From Mucilaginibacter xinganensis (GTDB taxonomy: Bacteria; Bacteroidota; Bacteroidia; Sphingobacteriales; Sphingobacteriaceae), in the NCBI GenBank assembly GCA_026225055.1, contig JAMFSA010000070.1, positions 1 to 62,782 of the forward strand: DNA of 62,782 bases, given 5' to 3'. The notes under the pieces were generated by a model, which saw nothing but the letters and a program-made list of their open reading frames with translations, had not been told where the DNA came from and ran no database searches. A program made the translations under genes and the position numbers. Positions 27,772 to 36,302 of the stretch are shown piece after piece; position 1 is the stretch's first letter; every line of letters begins with the position of its first letter.

Positions 27772-27798
27772 AGGCCCGGAGATGATCCGGGCCTTTTA
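27772..27798. terminator. Terminator between converging late and replication operons
   Basis: Perfect nine-base stem AGGCCCGGA/TCCGGGCCT with loop GATGA, followed by TTTT on the plus strand and preceded by AAAACTT (a T-run on the minus strand). It separates the plus-strand late operon from the minus-strand replication operon and probably works in both directions. Confidence 0.9.
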
Positions 27799-27990
27799 CT
27801 ATTCTTCTTCCTTCTTAACTTTACGTCTTGGCTGATGCTTCCAATGCTCGCCGCGTTCAAAGCGATACCAGCCATCATACCATTCTTTGCTGGCCATGCT
27901 CCCTTGCGGATAAGGGCAATCTTGCAAAGAGACTTTACGAGTGCGATTAGCACTCCAACCTTGCTCAACAATTGTTTGATAGCCGATCAT
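27799..27990 (-). CDS. Ribosome modulation factor-like protein
   Basis: A 63-residue protein with the RMF-family pattern CPYPQGSMASKEWYDGWYR near its middle and a basic/acidic tail. RMF dimerises 70S ribosomes in stationary phase; related small proteins occur in alphaproteobacteria and phages. The ATG at 27990 overlaps the upstream stop (TGATG); a TTG at 28005 would add five residues. It is the last gene of the long minus-strand operon. A role in controlling host translation is inference. Confidence 0.65.
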   Translation of the reverse strand: MIGYQTIVEQGWSANRTRKVSLQDCPYPQGSMASKEWYDGWYRFERGEHWKHQPRRKVKKEEE

Positions 27991-28079
27991 CGCATAATAA
28001 TCCAAGTAATAATTACAAACAACATGGCAACAATTGCTAATGCTAATACCATTTGTAAATTTTCGCCAATTTCTATCAT
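27987..28079 (-). CDS. Very small membrane protein
   Basis: A 30-residue peptide, almost all one membrane helix (MVLALAIVAMLFVIITWII). Its start overlaps the stop of the upstream peptide gene (ATGA) and its stop overlaps the RMF-like start, so the three are coupled. Function is unknown. Confidence 0.5.
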   Translation of the reverse strand: MIEIGENLQMVLALAIVAMLFVIITWIIMR

Positions 28080-28174
28080 TTAAAAATCTTTACTAGAAAA
28101 ATAGTTAAACAAATTAAGAAAACAGAAAAATAGCCCAAGTGAGATAAATTAGGCCCTAATTCATAAATGATCAT
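28076..28174 (-). CDS. Very small membrane protein
   Basis: A 32-residue peptide with one hydrophobic helix (YFSVFLICLTIFLVKIFK). GAGGG lies upstream of its ATG. It is followed by another one-helix peptide in a coupled string. Function is unknown; tiny one-helix peptides recur through this genome. Confidence 0.5.
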   Translation of the reverse strand: MIIYELGPNLSHLGYFSVFLICLTIFLVKIFK

Positions 28175-28186
28175 TTATTTTCCCTC

Positions 28187-28630
28187 TTAAATGAACAACG
28201 AACCTGTCTTAGGCCGTTGATAATATCCCAGGTCATATAACATTGAATTTGCCTCGTTCACGTAATAATCGTAGTTAATATCATTGGGGAAGGCCTCTGG
28301 CAAGTCCATAAGTGGTTTTGCACCTTCGCTCTTTGGAACGGTATTACCAGTCTTCACATAATTGATTGTTCCTGTTTCGCCAACAGCAAAATACCAACGA
28401 ATAACTTTTCCTAGATATTGGCCGTCTTTTTGTGCGCCACCTTCTACTTTACGCACAGAAACAAATTTGCGAATATCTTTACAATTTTCAATGGTTTCTG
28501 CAATTGGTATTTTATCTGCTATAAAAGCTTCAATAGCTTCTACACAAATTCTACTTTCAGGATTTTTAGATAGCGGTGAATTTAATGCTGATCCATTCTT
28601 AGAATAAATTCCTTTTTCTTTAATTTTCAT
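28187..28630 (-). CDS. DNA polymerase family B, C-terminal (thumb) half, separate polypeptide
   Basis: A 147-residue protein that looks like the missing end of the polymerase at 29282-30844. It begins MKIKEKGIYSKNGSALNSP, which would follow the NNYLA end of the N-half in an uninterrupted enzyme. It ends with INYDYYVNEANSMLYDLGYY, typical of the C-terminal end of small family B polymerases. Its ATG overlaps the stop of the homing endonuclease gene between the halves. It probably associates with the N-half to make the enzyme; there is no sign of decay. Confidence 0.78.
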   Translation of the reverse strand: MKIKEKGIYSKNGSALNSPLSKNPESRICVEAIEAFIADKIPIAETIENCKDIRKFVSVRKVEGGAQKDGQYLGKVIRWYFAVGETGTINYVKTGNTVPKSEGAKPLMDLPEAFPNDINYDYYVNEANSMLYDLGYYQRPKTGSLFI

Positions 28631-29280
28631 TTTAAATGCTGCCTTTCTACAATATATCCCTTTTTAGATTTATAAAAATCTGTTTTTGTTTTAGAAAAAT
28701 GTGCTATTGCAGAAGCAAGTTTTAACCTTTTTAATTCGATATAATCTACATGTTTTATATTTCCATCTGGAAAAATTACTTTATATAAATATTTGGTTTT
28801 AATTTCTGAAAATAATTTACTTTGAGCAACTCTTCTTTCAGGATTATTGGCCCAACTTTCTTTTAATTTTTCGCCATGAAATTCTCTATCTCCACGAGCC
28901 CAACTTTTCTGTAAACTTAAAGATAATTTTTCTCTAGTCTCGTTTGCTATCAACATTCCTGAAGAAGAGTCCATTCTTAAATTATATCCTTTATCTCGTT
29001 CGATTGTTTTATATAAATCCATATAATAAAATTCTCTTTCACTTAAATCTTCAAATTTACAAATTTCTACAATTTCAAAAATAAAATTTTCATATCCATG
29101 CTTATCAAAGGCTCGCATTAAATATTCATTAATATGATCTCCACGTTGATTTTGATAGTCATATTTATAATGATTATATCTGGCTTTAAAATTTTTAGTC
29201 TTCCCTATGTAAATTTTTCCATCGGGACTTTCGATTTTATAAATTCCAGCAATTTCAGTCAGAGCTGTAAGAATTTTCAT
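28627..29280 (-). CDS. GIY-YIG homing endonuclease between polymerase halves
   Basis: A 217-residue endonuclease. The N-terminal catalytic domain shows GIYKIESPDGK and KIYIGKT, Arg in NFKARYNHY, and Glu in LSEREFYYMD. The C-terminal part (ETREKLSLSLQKSWARG) is the modular DNA-binding region typical of GIY-YIG homing enzymes. It is inserted exactly between the two parts of the polymerase gene. The same 14 bases, TTAAAATGAAAATT, lie at both junctions on the coding strand. It would spread the insertion by cutting uninterrupted polymerase genes. Confidence 0.9.
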   Translation of the reverse strand: MKILTALTEIAGIYKIESPDGKIYIGKTKNFKARYNHYKYDYQNQRGDHINEYLMRAFDKHGYENFIFEIVEICKFEDLSEREFYYMDLYKTIERDKGYNLRMDSSSGMLIANETREKLSLSLQKSWARGDREFHGEKLKESWANNPERRVAQSKLFSEIKTKYLYKVIFPDGNIKHVDYIELKRLKLASAIAHFSKTKTDFYKSKKGYIVERQHLK

Positions 29281-29281
29281 T

Positions 29282-30844
29282 TTAATACATCGCTAAATAG
29301 TTATTTACATCTTTCATTAATAGCGCTTCATAATTTGTCTCCTCGGTTTTGAAACCGGTCTGCTTTTCCCACAAAGAACAGATTTCGTCAAATTCGGCTT
29401 TTCTGTTTGTGGGCACAAGTGTGACAATGCCGTCTGTATTTGCAGAGATAACATTAAAACCAGCCAGTGATAAATCTTCAATTAGCATAAACAATTGCAA
29501 TTGCCCGCTAACAGTAACCTGTGTAACTAGCTGTGGAGAATAAACAATTGAATATTTATTACCATGCTTGCCAAAGATACCATTAATACTAATTTTTAAA
29601 CTTGAGCTTTCTTCATCCCAATAAGTGGTCATATCAATATTATTTTCAAGTTTATATTTTTTTGCTTTTGTTTTACAGTCTAATCTTAATTCTACAAGAT
29701 TATTAAAAACAACTGAAAATGCCGCTCCTAAATGTTCTGGGAACAAATTTTGATTAAGAATGATTCTTGGATAATAAGATTCAACATCTCTATCAATAAT
29801 CTTTAAATCATCTGTAGCAAAATAAGCAACACATTCTTCCTTAGAATGCAATCCGCCATTGCCCATCTGATAATCAGTTTGGCCAATTTTAATTTTTAGG
29901 CTTCTAATTGCCTTTGGTGTATTGGCTGATCCATCAATACCAATCTCAAACGGCGTCTGACGCACAACATCAAGAACATGCTGCAATTGCGGCGTTTTGA
30001 ACTGAATAAAATCAGGAACGCGGTAATGAAAGAGCGCGCCGGGCTGTATAGTCGGTGGACGCGCACGAATCCCAACCTTATTTAACTCAGACTGAATGAC
30101 CGCTTCAGCGACTTGCGCATCCGATTTCGAGCGTAAATCTAAAGAATAGCGCTGACCAAGTTTTTCGCGAAGTCTAATTTGCCCTTTTAATTCTGAGTAA
30201 AGTAATCCAGTGTTGTCAAGGTCATTAACATTATAAGAACGAACGTAGTAAACTTCTTGTTCACTAAGAATTTGCTCATGATGATACGGAAGCTCTTGCA
30301 TTCGAGGTGCATGGATTCGTCCTGCATAAGTTTTAAGACCATCGTGAAGAGGAGCAACCTCCATAATATCAATATGATTTAGTTTATAATTTGACCGTCC
30401 GGCCTTTTTTCGGTCATAGATAATATCGTTTGAATATTCTTTTAATTTCTGTGTAGGGGAACCTTTTAGAGCTTCGAAGATAATCGGTAAGTCGTAATAT
30501 AAACTATTAAAGCCCACAGACAGAAAGCGATGAAGTAAAAAAGAAACCAAATCACGCCAATTGGAAAAATCAACAATAGTGCCATTAAATGAATAAATAT
30601 CTTGGCTGCTATTTTGGCTTCTTGCATTATATATTTCAAAAAAGGCATATTGATCAATCTCTAAATATTTGATGCCAAGCATAAAATAATTTGGATAACA
30701 TTCGATATCAATTATCTGCGTAAGAACGCCTGTCAGTTCGAAAGGGCTGCACAGCGTCACTGCCTTAGGAGGCGGCAACTGCGTGCGCGTCAACTTAACG
30801 TCCTTATGACGTTTCTTATTATGGGGACTTGTTTCGAAGAACAT
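29282..30844 (-). CDS. DNA polymerase family B, N-terminal half (exonuclease, palm, fingers)
   Basis: A 520-residue protein with all catalytic motifs of a small family B polymerase. Exo I is IIDIECYPNYF, Exo II GFNSLYYDLP, Exo III YNVNDLDN. Motif A is DVESYYPRIIL, motif B LKISINGIFGKHG and motif C ANTDGIV (the second Asp of the usual DTD pair is shifted). It stops at NNYLAMY before the thumb region, which is encoded at 28187-28630. The stop is followed at once by the endonuclease ATG (TAAAATG). This is the phage's main replicative polymerase. Confidence 0.9.
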   Translation of the reverse strand: MFFETSPHNKKRHKDVKLTRTQLPPPKAVTLCSPFELTGVLTQIIDIECYPNYFMLGIKYLEIDQYAFFEIYNARSQNSSQDIYSFNGTIVDFSNWRDLVSFLLHRFLSVGFNSLYYDLPIIFEALKGSPTQKLKEYSNDIIYDRKKAGRSNYKLNHIDIMEVAPLHDGLKTYAGRIHAPRMQELPYHHEQILSEQEVYYVRSYNVNDLDNTGLLYSELKGQIRLREKLGQRYSLDLRSKSDAQVAEAVIQSELNKVGIRARPPTIQPGALFHYRVPDFIQFKTPQLQHVLDVVRQTPFEIGIDGSANTPKAIRSLKIKIGQTDYQMGNGGLHSKEECVAYFATDDLKIIDRDVESYYPRIILNQNLFPEHLGAAFSVVFNNLVELRLDCKTKAKKYKLENNIDMTTYWDEESSSLKISINGIFGKHGNKYSIVYSPQLVTQVTVSGQLQLFMLIEDLSLAGFNVISANTDGIVTLVPTNRKAEFDEICSLWEKQTGFKTEETNYEALLMKDVNNYLAMY

Positions 30845-31225
30845 TTATTTGTCAAAAAGACTACATCTAAAAATTAATTTTGTATAAGTCTCTTCTATTT
30901 CAAAATCTCGTTCTTGTATAAATTCAGGCAGTGCTCGCCAAGCTAAATTTTCCCATCTATAAAAACCAACAGTTTTATTAATATAACTGTATGCTCTTAA
31001 AAGCAACCTTTCAAGTTTATAAGGAGATACTTTTCCTTTTATAAAATAACCGTCATTTGGAAAATATAAATGTATCTGATTGGCATACTTAATTTCAATA
31101 CTTTCTTCTTTAAGTCGTGCTAATCCAAATCCTTGTATTACATAAGGCTCAGGAGTAATAATATTTAAAGCTCTATTTTCAATAAACTGTTTAAGATGTT
31201 CTTCTACTAGTTTTAAATCTATCAT
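30845..31225 (-). CDS. Hypothetical protein between polymerase and clamp
   Basis: A 126-residue protein (MIDLKLVEEHLKQFIENRAL...) with mixed helix and strand pattern and no recognised motif. It overlaps the upstream clamp-like gene by four bases and ends right at the polymerase start, so it is made with the replisome. A role there is inference. Confidence 0.65.
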   Translation of the reverse strand: MIDLKLVEEHLKQFIENRALNIITPEPYVIQGFGLARLKEESIEIKYANQIHLYFPNDGYFIKGKVSPYKLERLLLRAYSYINKTVGFYRWENLAWRALPEFIQERDFEIEETYTKLIFRCSLFDK

Positions 31226-32334
31226 TCACTCGCCTCCGCAACTTCCTCTTCCTGATGAACAATGCCCACAACAACACCCCGCACTTTATCACCAAAGAAA
31301 ATCATTTTGTTGTCATGAGTTGTAATATCAATAGTCTTAATATAAGGAATGATCTTCTTTAAATACTTGTAATCAAATTGACGTCCGCCCGTTAATCCTT
31401 CAACCGGATATTTAGCAACGCCGGCAATGATTGCATTTTCTTTAAAATTAATCCATTCATTATCATCAAATTCAGCGATTTCCTTGCAGCCTTCCCATAA
31501 ACCCGCTGGCGAATTAATTGGCGTACTTTCAACATCTAAAATAGGAGCGCAGTTAGGATAAGCGTCTTGGTAAAGTTGCGTCTTATACCACGACGCATCT
31601 TCAAACCAAAATGTTAACGAATGGCCTGGATTATATCCAAAGGCTATTAATGGTTTAAATTGCTTTGCAACTGCTTGTACAAAGGGGCGTGGCAATAGCA
31701 ATCCTGGCGGCAAATCAATGCCGTGCCGATATTGCATAATAACCTTGCCGTTAGTTGCAGTCGCTATATTAGCCTCTAGTAGAACTGCTGTTTGCCAAAC
31801 TGCATCGCCGCTATCTTCAATAATGCCTTGTAAGCTTTTAAAAGCTTCCTTGATTTCATCATTGAGCGGCCAATTTGCCGGATCGGGGCCAGTGGCCGGC
31901 ATTTCCTGCGGCGTCAAACAGGGGACTTGAACGGTGATCTTTTCGCCCTTGACGCTGAGGCGACCGTTTGGCAGCTCTGTGAGCGTCAGCGCCTTCCCGG
32001 ATTTGCCGAGCGCCTTTTTCAAGGTTTCCAGCTTGGGCGCAACAGTTAAATCTTCCTCAATCTCCATACCGGCGGCCATAGTGCCATCCCAACATACAGC
32101 ACATCTATTATATAGATTTACGTATGGTGAAGTGCTGACGCCATAATCGCCTGTTGCAAATTCAACAAAATTAAGTGCTTCAACTAATTTCAACGCTTGG
32201 GTTGGTTTCTTAGCCACTCTGGCCATTTCGTCTCTTTCTCTTTGCTTTTGTTCGCAATATTGAATTTGCATTTTTGCCTGCAAGGCTACTTGCGCATCTT
32301 GGCGCTCTCTATAGCCTGGGCGAACGACTCGCAT
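31222..32334 (-). CDS. DNA sliding clamp-like protein
   Basis: A 370-residue protein with features of beta-clamp-type proteins: repeated beta-alpha-beta units, GRLSVKGEKITVQVPCL near residue 130, ATATNGKVIMQYRHGIDLPPG near 195, and a C-terminal DITTHDNKMIFFGDKVRGVV segment. The first 45 residues are a charged helix not usual in clamps. It lies next to the polymerase and would tether it to DNA. A GC-rich patch at about 31870-32030 falls in the first domain. The family call is from sequence layout only. Confidence 0.65.
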   Translation of the reverse strand: MRVVRPGYRERQDAQVALQAKMQIQYCEQKQRERDEMARVAKKPTQALKLVEALNFVEFATGDYGVSTSPYVNLYNRCAVCWDGTMAAGMEIEEDLTVAPKLETLKKALGKSGKALTLTELPNGRLSVKGEKITVQVPCLTPQEMPATGPDPANWPLNDEIKEAFKSLQGIIEDSGDAVWQTAVLLEANIATATNGKVIMQYRHGIDLPPGLLLPRPFVQAVAKQFKPLIAFGYNPGHSLTFWFEDASWYKTQLYQDAYPNCAPILDVESTPINSPAGLWEGCKEIAEFDDNEWINFKENAIIAGVAKYPVEGLTGGRQFDYKYLKKIIPYIKTIDITTHDNKMIFFGDKVRGVVVGIVHQEEEVAEASE

Positions 32335-32522
32335 TAAAGATGTGAAATTTTAGCTTCATATTCAATCGCTTTAATTAAAGAATTAAAATTATCTGTAAGC
32401 TGAACTTTTTCGTTATTAATCCTATAGGCAGCAAGTGCATTAACATATTTTCTAAAGTTTTCTAATTCTTGGCTAACATATGCATAAGCCATATTTTTTT
32501 GTTCTTGCTGATTTAATTCCAT
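32334..32522 (-). CDS. Small hypothetical protein
   Basis: A 62-residue helical protein (MELNQQEQKNMAYAYVSQEL...). Its stop overlaps the start of the clamp-like gene by one base, so the two are coupled. No family is recognised. Confidence 0.6.
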   Translation of the reverse strand: MELNQQEQKNMAYAYVSQELENFRKYVNALAAYRINNEKVQLTDNFNSLIKAIEYEAKISHL

Positions 32523-32535
32523 AAAACTTCTCCAA

Positions 32536-32766
32536 TTAAAAAGGGATTATGTCTGTATGTTTATCACATCCAACAATAATGATTCTAGGTGGCGGAGGTT
32601 GATTATTTAGCAAACAAATATACTGATATTCGTTAGCAGGATTTTGTGACCAATTTAAACAATTGATGCAAGTTCTAGTGAGAGTATCAACTAAGTGTTT
32701 AGTCAGTTGATATGTGTTGCCAACACGATCTTTAGATAATCGAGCTTTGTTGATTGAGGCTTGCAT
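32536..32766 (-). CDS. Small Cys-containing protein
   Basis: A 76-residue protein with a possible metal site formed by CINCLNW, one Cys in YICLLNN and one in VGCDKH. This spacing (CxxC, then single Cys residues) resembles small phage zinc-binding proteins. The function is unknown. Confidence 0.6.
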   Translation of the reverse strand: MQASINKARLSKDRVGNTYQLTKHLVDTLTRTCINCLNWSQNPANEYQYICLLNNQPPPPRIIIVGCDKHTDIIPF

Positions 32767-32797
32767 CAGGCCATTTCGTTTTTAAATTGATCTAAGT

Positions 32798-33175
32798 TCA
32801 TGCCCCGCTCTCCCGGACGAGAACGGTTCTGGCCATCTCCCGTGCCGTCTCAAGGCTGAAGATGCCGGGTCCGGGAACCTGATCGGCCGTGCGCAGCAGC
32901 ACTCCAAGCGCCTGTTCGAGGCGGTCTCGCTCGTCACCAATCTCGATAATCGTCGTCTGATGAAGCTCTGCGACTTGCTTCCACTCATTCCTTTCCCTCA
33001 CTAGGGCTAAGAGGGCACTAGCAGCTCGCTCAACCGCCTCTTGGCACTCGCTCAGCTCCTCGCGCCAGAAGGCGACGTGCGAGCGCTCGATCTCAGCAAG
33101 CCCGTCGAGCAAGCCCGCGCTGACTTCTAGCCTCTCCACAAGTTCTTCAACTTCTAAAATGGCAATCTCTTCCAT
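32798..33175 (-). CDS. GC-rich coiled-coil protein
   Basis: A 125-residue Glu/Leu/Arg-rich helical coiled coil (ELVERLEVSAGLLDGLAEI...). The first 15 codons are AT-rich like the neighbours, but from about 33140 down to 32800 the DNA is strikingly GC-rich. The gene therefore looks chimeric or newly acquired. Its function is unknown. It starts immediately after the SF2 helicase stop. Confidence 0.6.
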   Translation of the reverse strand: MEEIAILEVEELVERLEVSAGLLDGLAEIERSHVAFWREELSECQEAVERAASALLALVRERNEWKQVAELHQTTIIEIGDERDRLEQALGVLLRTADQVPGPGIFSLETAREMARTVLVRESGA

Positions 33176-33177
33176 TT

Positions 33178-34890
33178 TTAAAATTCTACTGACATAATCT
33201 GAGGTTTTTGTGCGTTAATCCACACGTTCAATTTAGCAGGTAAGCGCAAATGTTCAGACAAGTCAAGAGCCTCTTTGTTGGTTTCTGGTGGTTCGCCCAT
33301 CCTTTGTCTAAACCAATCGCGACCCATTTTATAGGCATAATCTTTCTTACCATTAAATGGTTCAACGGTTACATATTCAAAAAAAGTTTTTAATTTATCG
33401 CAATAGTAAGCAACTTTAATAAAATTACGTCCTGTAGACTTTTGAATATGCGGTTGATAAATCGCCCTAACTACATTAAACGTTTCAGTAATTGGCATTT
33501 CTGAGCGCAACAGGGGCTGAAGGGAAGCCGTTGAACTGAGCTTAGAATTGATAGGAAAAGGTGTGCCGCAAGCTAGACATTCGGTCGCCCTGGCGTGGTT
33601 GTAGGTCCCACACGCACCGCAGATTTTGACCGGCATGTCTCCATCGGCATTGCCCTTCTGCCTTGGAATCTTGGGATCATCAACAGGACCAATGCGAGGT
33701 GTATTGCCTGCAAAATCTAATACAATACACGCTATCTTGCCTTCTGCTGGTCTAGTTCCACGCCCTAACATTTGTACCCACAAAGAGGAACTGAGCGTAG
33801 GCCGCAACATTCCAATAATATCAAGTTCGGGCTTATCAACGCCAGTTGTCAGAGCGTTAACATTTACGGCCCATTTAACTTGACCAGACTTCCAAAGCTT
33901 TAAGGCTTTATCATTATCGGCTTTAGTGCGTGGATATTCTTTATTGCCCGAATGAACAATAACGCACTCTTCATTAAAAGTACCGTTCATTAGTTCGGCA
34001 ATATGTTCAGCATGTTCAATGCCACTAGCGAAAATTAAGCCGCAACGCCTATTGTGGGCATGTTGAAGCAATTCAACCAAGCAGCGCGACGTAATATCTT
34101 TGCGATCAATCTTGGCTTGTAAATCAGCTTGATTGAAATCGCCGTTTGTAATCTTAACACCAGATACATCTAATGTAGTTTGTGTCGGTCGCGGATATAA
34201 AGGAGCGAGATAGCCTTCAGCCAGCATTTTAGTCCAGCCGGTAATATTACAACTATTGTAGCAGAAATCTGTAAAAATTGAACCGTTGGTCAATAACCCT
34301 AAACCTGCGCGCCAGGGTGATGCAGAAAAACCAACTACTTTCAAATAAGGATTGCAATTTGGATTTGCTAAAGCTTTTTCGAATTGCTCTTTTGTAGGCT
34401 GCTCGCCGGGTAAAACATATTCGCCATATTTCAATTCCCATATAAATTTAATATAGCTTCCTTCAGTATCTTCAGATACTAGATGAGCCTCGTCAATAAT
34501 AAAAATATCTCTATATCCAAAGATGGGAAACTTTTTAATCATTGAACGGATTCCTCCGTAAACAATGGGCTTATAATATTCTTTCTTATTTAATCCAGCA
34601 CTATAGAATCCAATCGGTGCATCGGGCCAGATTGTTTTTAATTTATTAAAATTTTGTAAAAGCAATTCCTTAACATGAGTTCCCATAATAAAACGTGTTT
34701 GGGGATAATATTGCATAGCTCGCTGAATAAATAAGGCTATGCAAATTGATTTTCCCAATCCTGTTTGCATAGCAACAATAGGATTTGCTTGAACAGGAAA
34801 GTTTGTTTTTGGATCAGTTCCGCCATTAGTGTCAAAGTATTGAAAAATACTATCAACTGATTCGATTTGATATTGCCTAGGCTGGATCAT
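33178..34890 (-). CDS. SF2 DEAH-box helicase with C-terminal zinc ribbon
   Basis: A 570-residue helicase. Motif I is MQTGLGKSICI, motif II IIDEAHLV, motif III-type SASPWRAG, motif V TGVDKPELD and motif VI QMLGRGTRPA. A four-Cys ribbon CGACGTYNHARATECLACG follows near residue 435, inside a short GC-rich patch (33490-33650). Such UvsW/RadD-like helicases unwind or remodel DNA in phage replication and recombination. It overlaps the next gene by four bases. Confidence 0.9.
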   Translation of the reverse strand: MIQPRQYQIESVDSIFQYFDTNGGTDPKTNFPVQANPIVAMQTGLGKSICIALFIQRAMQYYPQTRFIMGTHVKELLLQNFNKLKTIWPDAPIGFYSAGLNKKEYYKPIVYGGIRSMIKKFPIFGYRDIFIIDEAHLVSEDTEGSYIKFIWELKYGEYVLPGEQPTKEQFEKALANPNCNPYLKVVGFSASPWRAGLGLLTNGSIFTDFCYNSCNITGWTKMLAEGYLAPLYPRPTQTTLDVSGVKITNGDFNQADLQAKIDRKDITSRCLVELLQHAHNRRCGLIFASGIEHAEHIAELMNGTFNEECVIVHSGNKEYPRTKADNDKALKLWKSGQVKWAVNVNALTTGVDKPELDIIGMLRPTLSSSLWVQMLGRGTRPAEGKIACIVLDFAGNTPRIGPVDDPKIPRQKGNADGDMPVKICGACGTYNHARATECLACGTPFPINSKLSSTASLQPLLRSEMPITETFNVVRAIYQPHIQKSTGRNFIKVAYYCDKLKTFFEYVTVEPFNGKKDYAYKMGRDWFRQRMGEPPETNKEALDLSEHLRLPAKLNVWINAQKPQIMSVEF

Positions 34891-35069
34891 TGATAAATTT
34901 TTAATACACTATCTGAATTTCTAAGATATAAAGTTTCATATTTTCCACACCTGTAAAATCTATTTCCCCAGCCATGCATCTTTGGCACATAATAATATCC
35001 ATTATCAGTTAATCTGCCTATAAAAGCTTCTGTTTTATATCTTTGTCTAAAATTTGGAAAATATCTCAT
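34887..35069 (-). CDS. Small basic hypothetical protein
   Basis: A 60-residue aromatic and basic protein (MRYFPNFRQRYKTEAF...). Both ends overlap neighbours by four bases (nuclease upstream, helicase downstream), which supports it as a real, coupled gene. No motif is recognised. Confidence 0.6.
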   Translation of the reverse strand: MRYFPNFRQRYKTEAFIGRLTDNGYYYVPKMHGWGNRFYRCGKYETLYLRNSDSVLKIYQ

Positions 35070-35932
35070 ATAATCCTCTCCCAGCTATTACATCCCTTAA
35101 TAATAACTTCATCTGGAATGACAGAATTAAATTTCATACAAGTCCAGCTTGCATTCTCTGTGGGCATAGCTTGAATGCAACTGCGACAATTCTTTTCAGG
35201 CTCTTCGCCGCGATGGCAAATGCCGGCTAAATAACAATAGCGACATTCAAAATAAGTTTCAGTTTTAGCAATTTTAGGCGGTTGAGTTTGTGAATTGATA
35301 ATGCTATCAGCTTTGCGAAATAAATCGTCGGCCAATGCAAAATCTAATTCTATAATCTCTGGCCAAATTTCATCATCATTCTTATTTACAGCTAGATATA
35401 ATCCATATTTAAAATTATAACATTTGCCATAACTAGACATTTGCTTAAAGTGTTGAGGCTTGGAAAGTCTAACGCCTTCTTTTTTCAGCTTTTGGAAGGA
35501 CTTATCATTATGGGTTTTAAATTCACCTAGGAAGATTGAGCTTTGTGTAATGTTGTATGGCCCTGGCGGTTGTATGATAGCATCGAGCGATCCTCCAAAA
35601 TGCCCGTTGACTCCGTTAATCCTGAACTGTTTGCCTGTCTGCGGATCAACATCCCACACAGTAAAGCCGACAAGCTGCAACCATTTAATAAAGCGTGCTT
35701 CTTCAAGATGACCTCTATTAAAAAATCGAAGAACACGTCCATCGTGTTTTTCTTGCTTTAGCCAACGAAATACGCCCCAAATATATGCAGAGCAATTATG
35801 ACCAACAATCGAAGCGCCCAAGTGCTTACGCGGTTCATTCTCTTCTAAAAAAGCCTGACTAGCGTTATCAATATCTTGCTTAATTTTGAAAGCTAGTTTA
35901 GAGCGTTCGATTGGATCGGAAAGGTTAATCAT
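35066..35932 (-). CDS. PD-(D/E)XK exonuclease (RecB/Cas4-like)
   Basis: A 288-residue nuclease. The PD-(D/E)XK core is visible as GHFGGSLDAII (Asp), LGEFKTHNDKSF (E-x-K) and a Gln/Tyr helix QHFKQMSSYGK. A C-terminal Cys group (ECRYCYLAGICHRG, then CRSC and more Cys) suggests a zinc or iron-sulphur site as in Cas4/AddB-type enzymes. It lies beside the helicase and would resect DNA ends for the Sak4/SSB recombination set. Confidence 0.85.
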   Translation of the reverse strand: MINLSDPIERSKLAFKIKQDIDNASQAFLEENEPRKHLGASIVGHNCSAYIWGVFRWLKQEKHDGRVLRFFNRGHLEEARFIKWLQLVGFTVWDVDPQTGKQFRINGVNGHFGGSLDAIIQPPGPYNITQSSIFLGEFKTHNDKSFQKLKKEGVRLSKPQHFKQMSSYGKCYNFKYGLYLAVNKNDDEIWPEIIELDFALADDLFRKADSIINSQTQPPKIAKTETYFECRYCYLAGICHRGEEPEKNCRSCIQAMPTENASWTCMKFNSVIPDEVIIKGCNSWERII

Positions 35933-36090
35933 TAAGCCAATCTAACGCATTTTTTATTAATCATTTGACCTAAATCATCTCTAAAATAATCTACTAAATT
36001 AATTTTATTAAGCTTTTCGCGGCGATAATCAACGATTTCTAAATTACTATCAAACTCTTTCAACTTTTCAATTAGCTCAGCGACTATCAT
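35932..36090 (-). CDS. Small hypothetical protein (52 residues)
   Basis: MIVAELIEKLKEFDSNLEIV is the helical start of a 52-residue acidic protein of a type common in phages (xxELIxxLxxxD). It overlaps the nuclease start by one base (TAATG) and follows the upstream gene by one base. Function is unknown. Confidence 0.6.
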   Translation of the reverse strand: MIVAELIEKLKEFDSNLEIVDYRREKLNKINLVDYFRDDLGQMINKKCVRLA

Positions 36091-36091
36091 T

Positions 36092-36289
36092 TCAAATAAC
36101 CATTTCTAAAAATTCAAAATAAGATTTCAATTTTTCTAATGCTTCTTCTTTAGTTTTATAAGCATCTTCACAAATTCTAGTTCGAGGACCATCAAAACAA
36201 TTATATTGTTCTAAAATTCTCCATGGTAGCATAGGTTTTTCATTATCAAAACTCATGTGAATTTCAATAATCGCAAATCGACTATCCAT
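36092..36289 (-). CDS. Small hypothetical protein
   Basis: A 65-residue protein (MDSRFAIIEIHMSFD...) with a helical end (TKEEALEKLKSYFEFLEMVI), probably a small regulatory or replication-associated protein. It is the first gene after the structured segment at 36303-36520. No family is recognised. Confidence 0.6.
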   Translation of the reverse strand: MDSRFAIIEIHMSFDNEKPMLPWRILEQYNCFDGPRTRICEDAYKTKEEALEKLKSYFEFLEMVI

Positions 36290-36302
36290 TTTACCATTCC
36301 CA

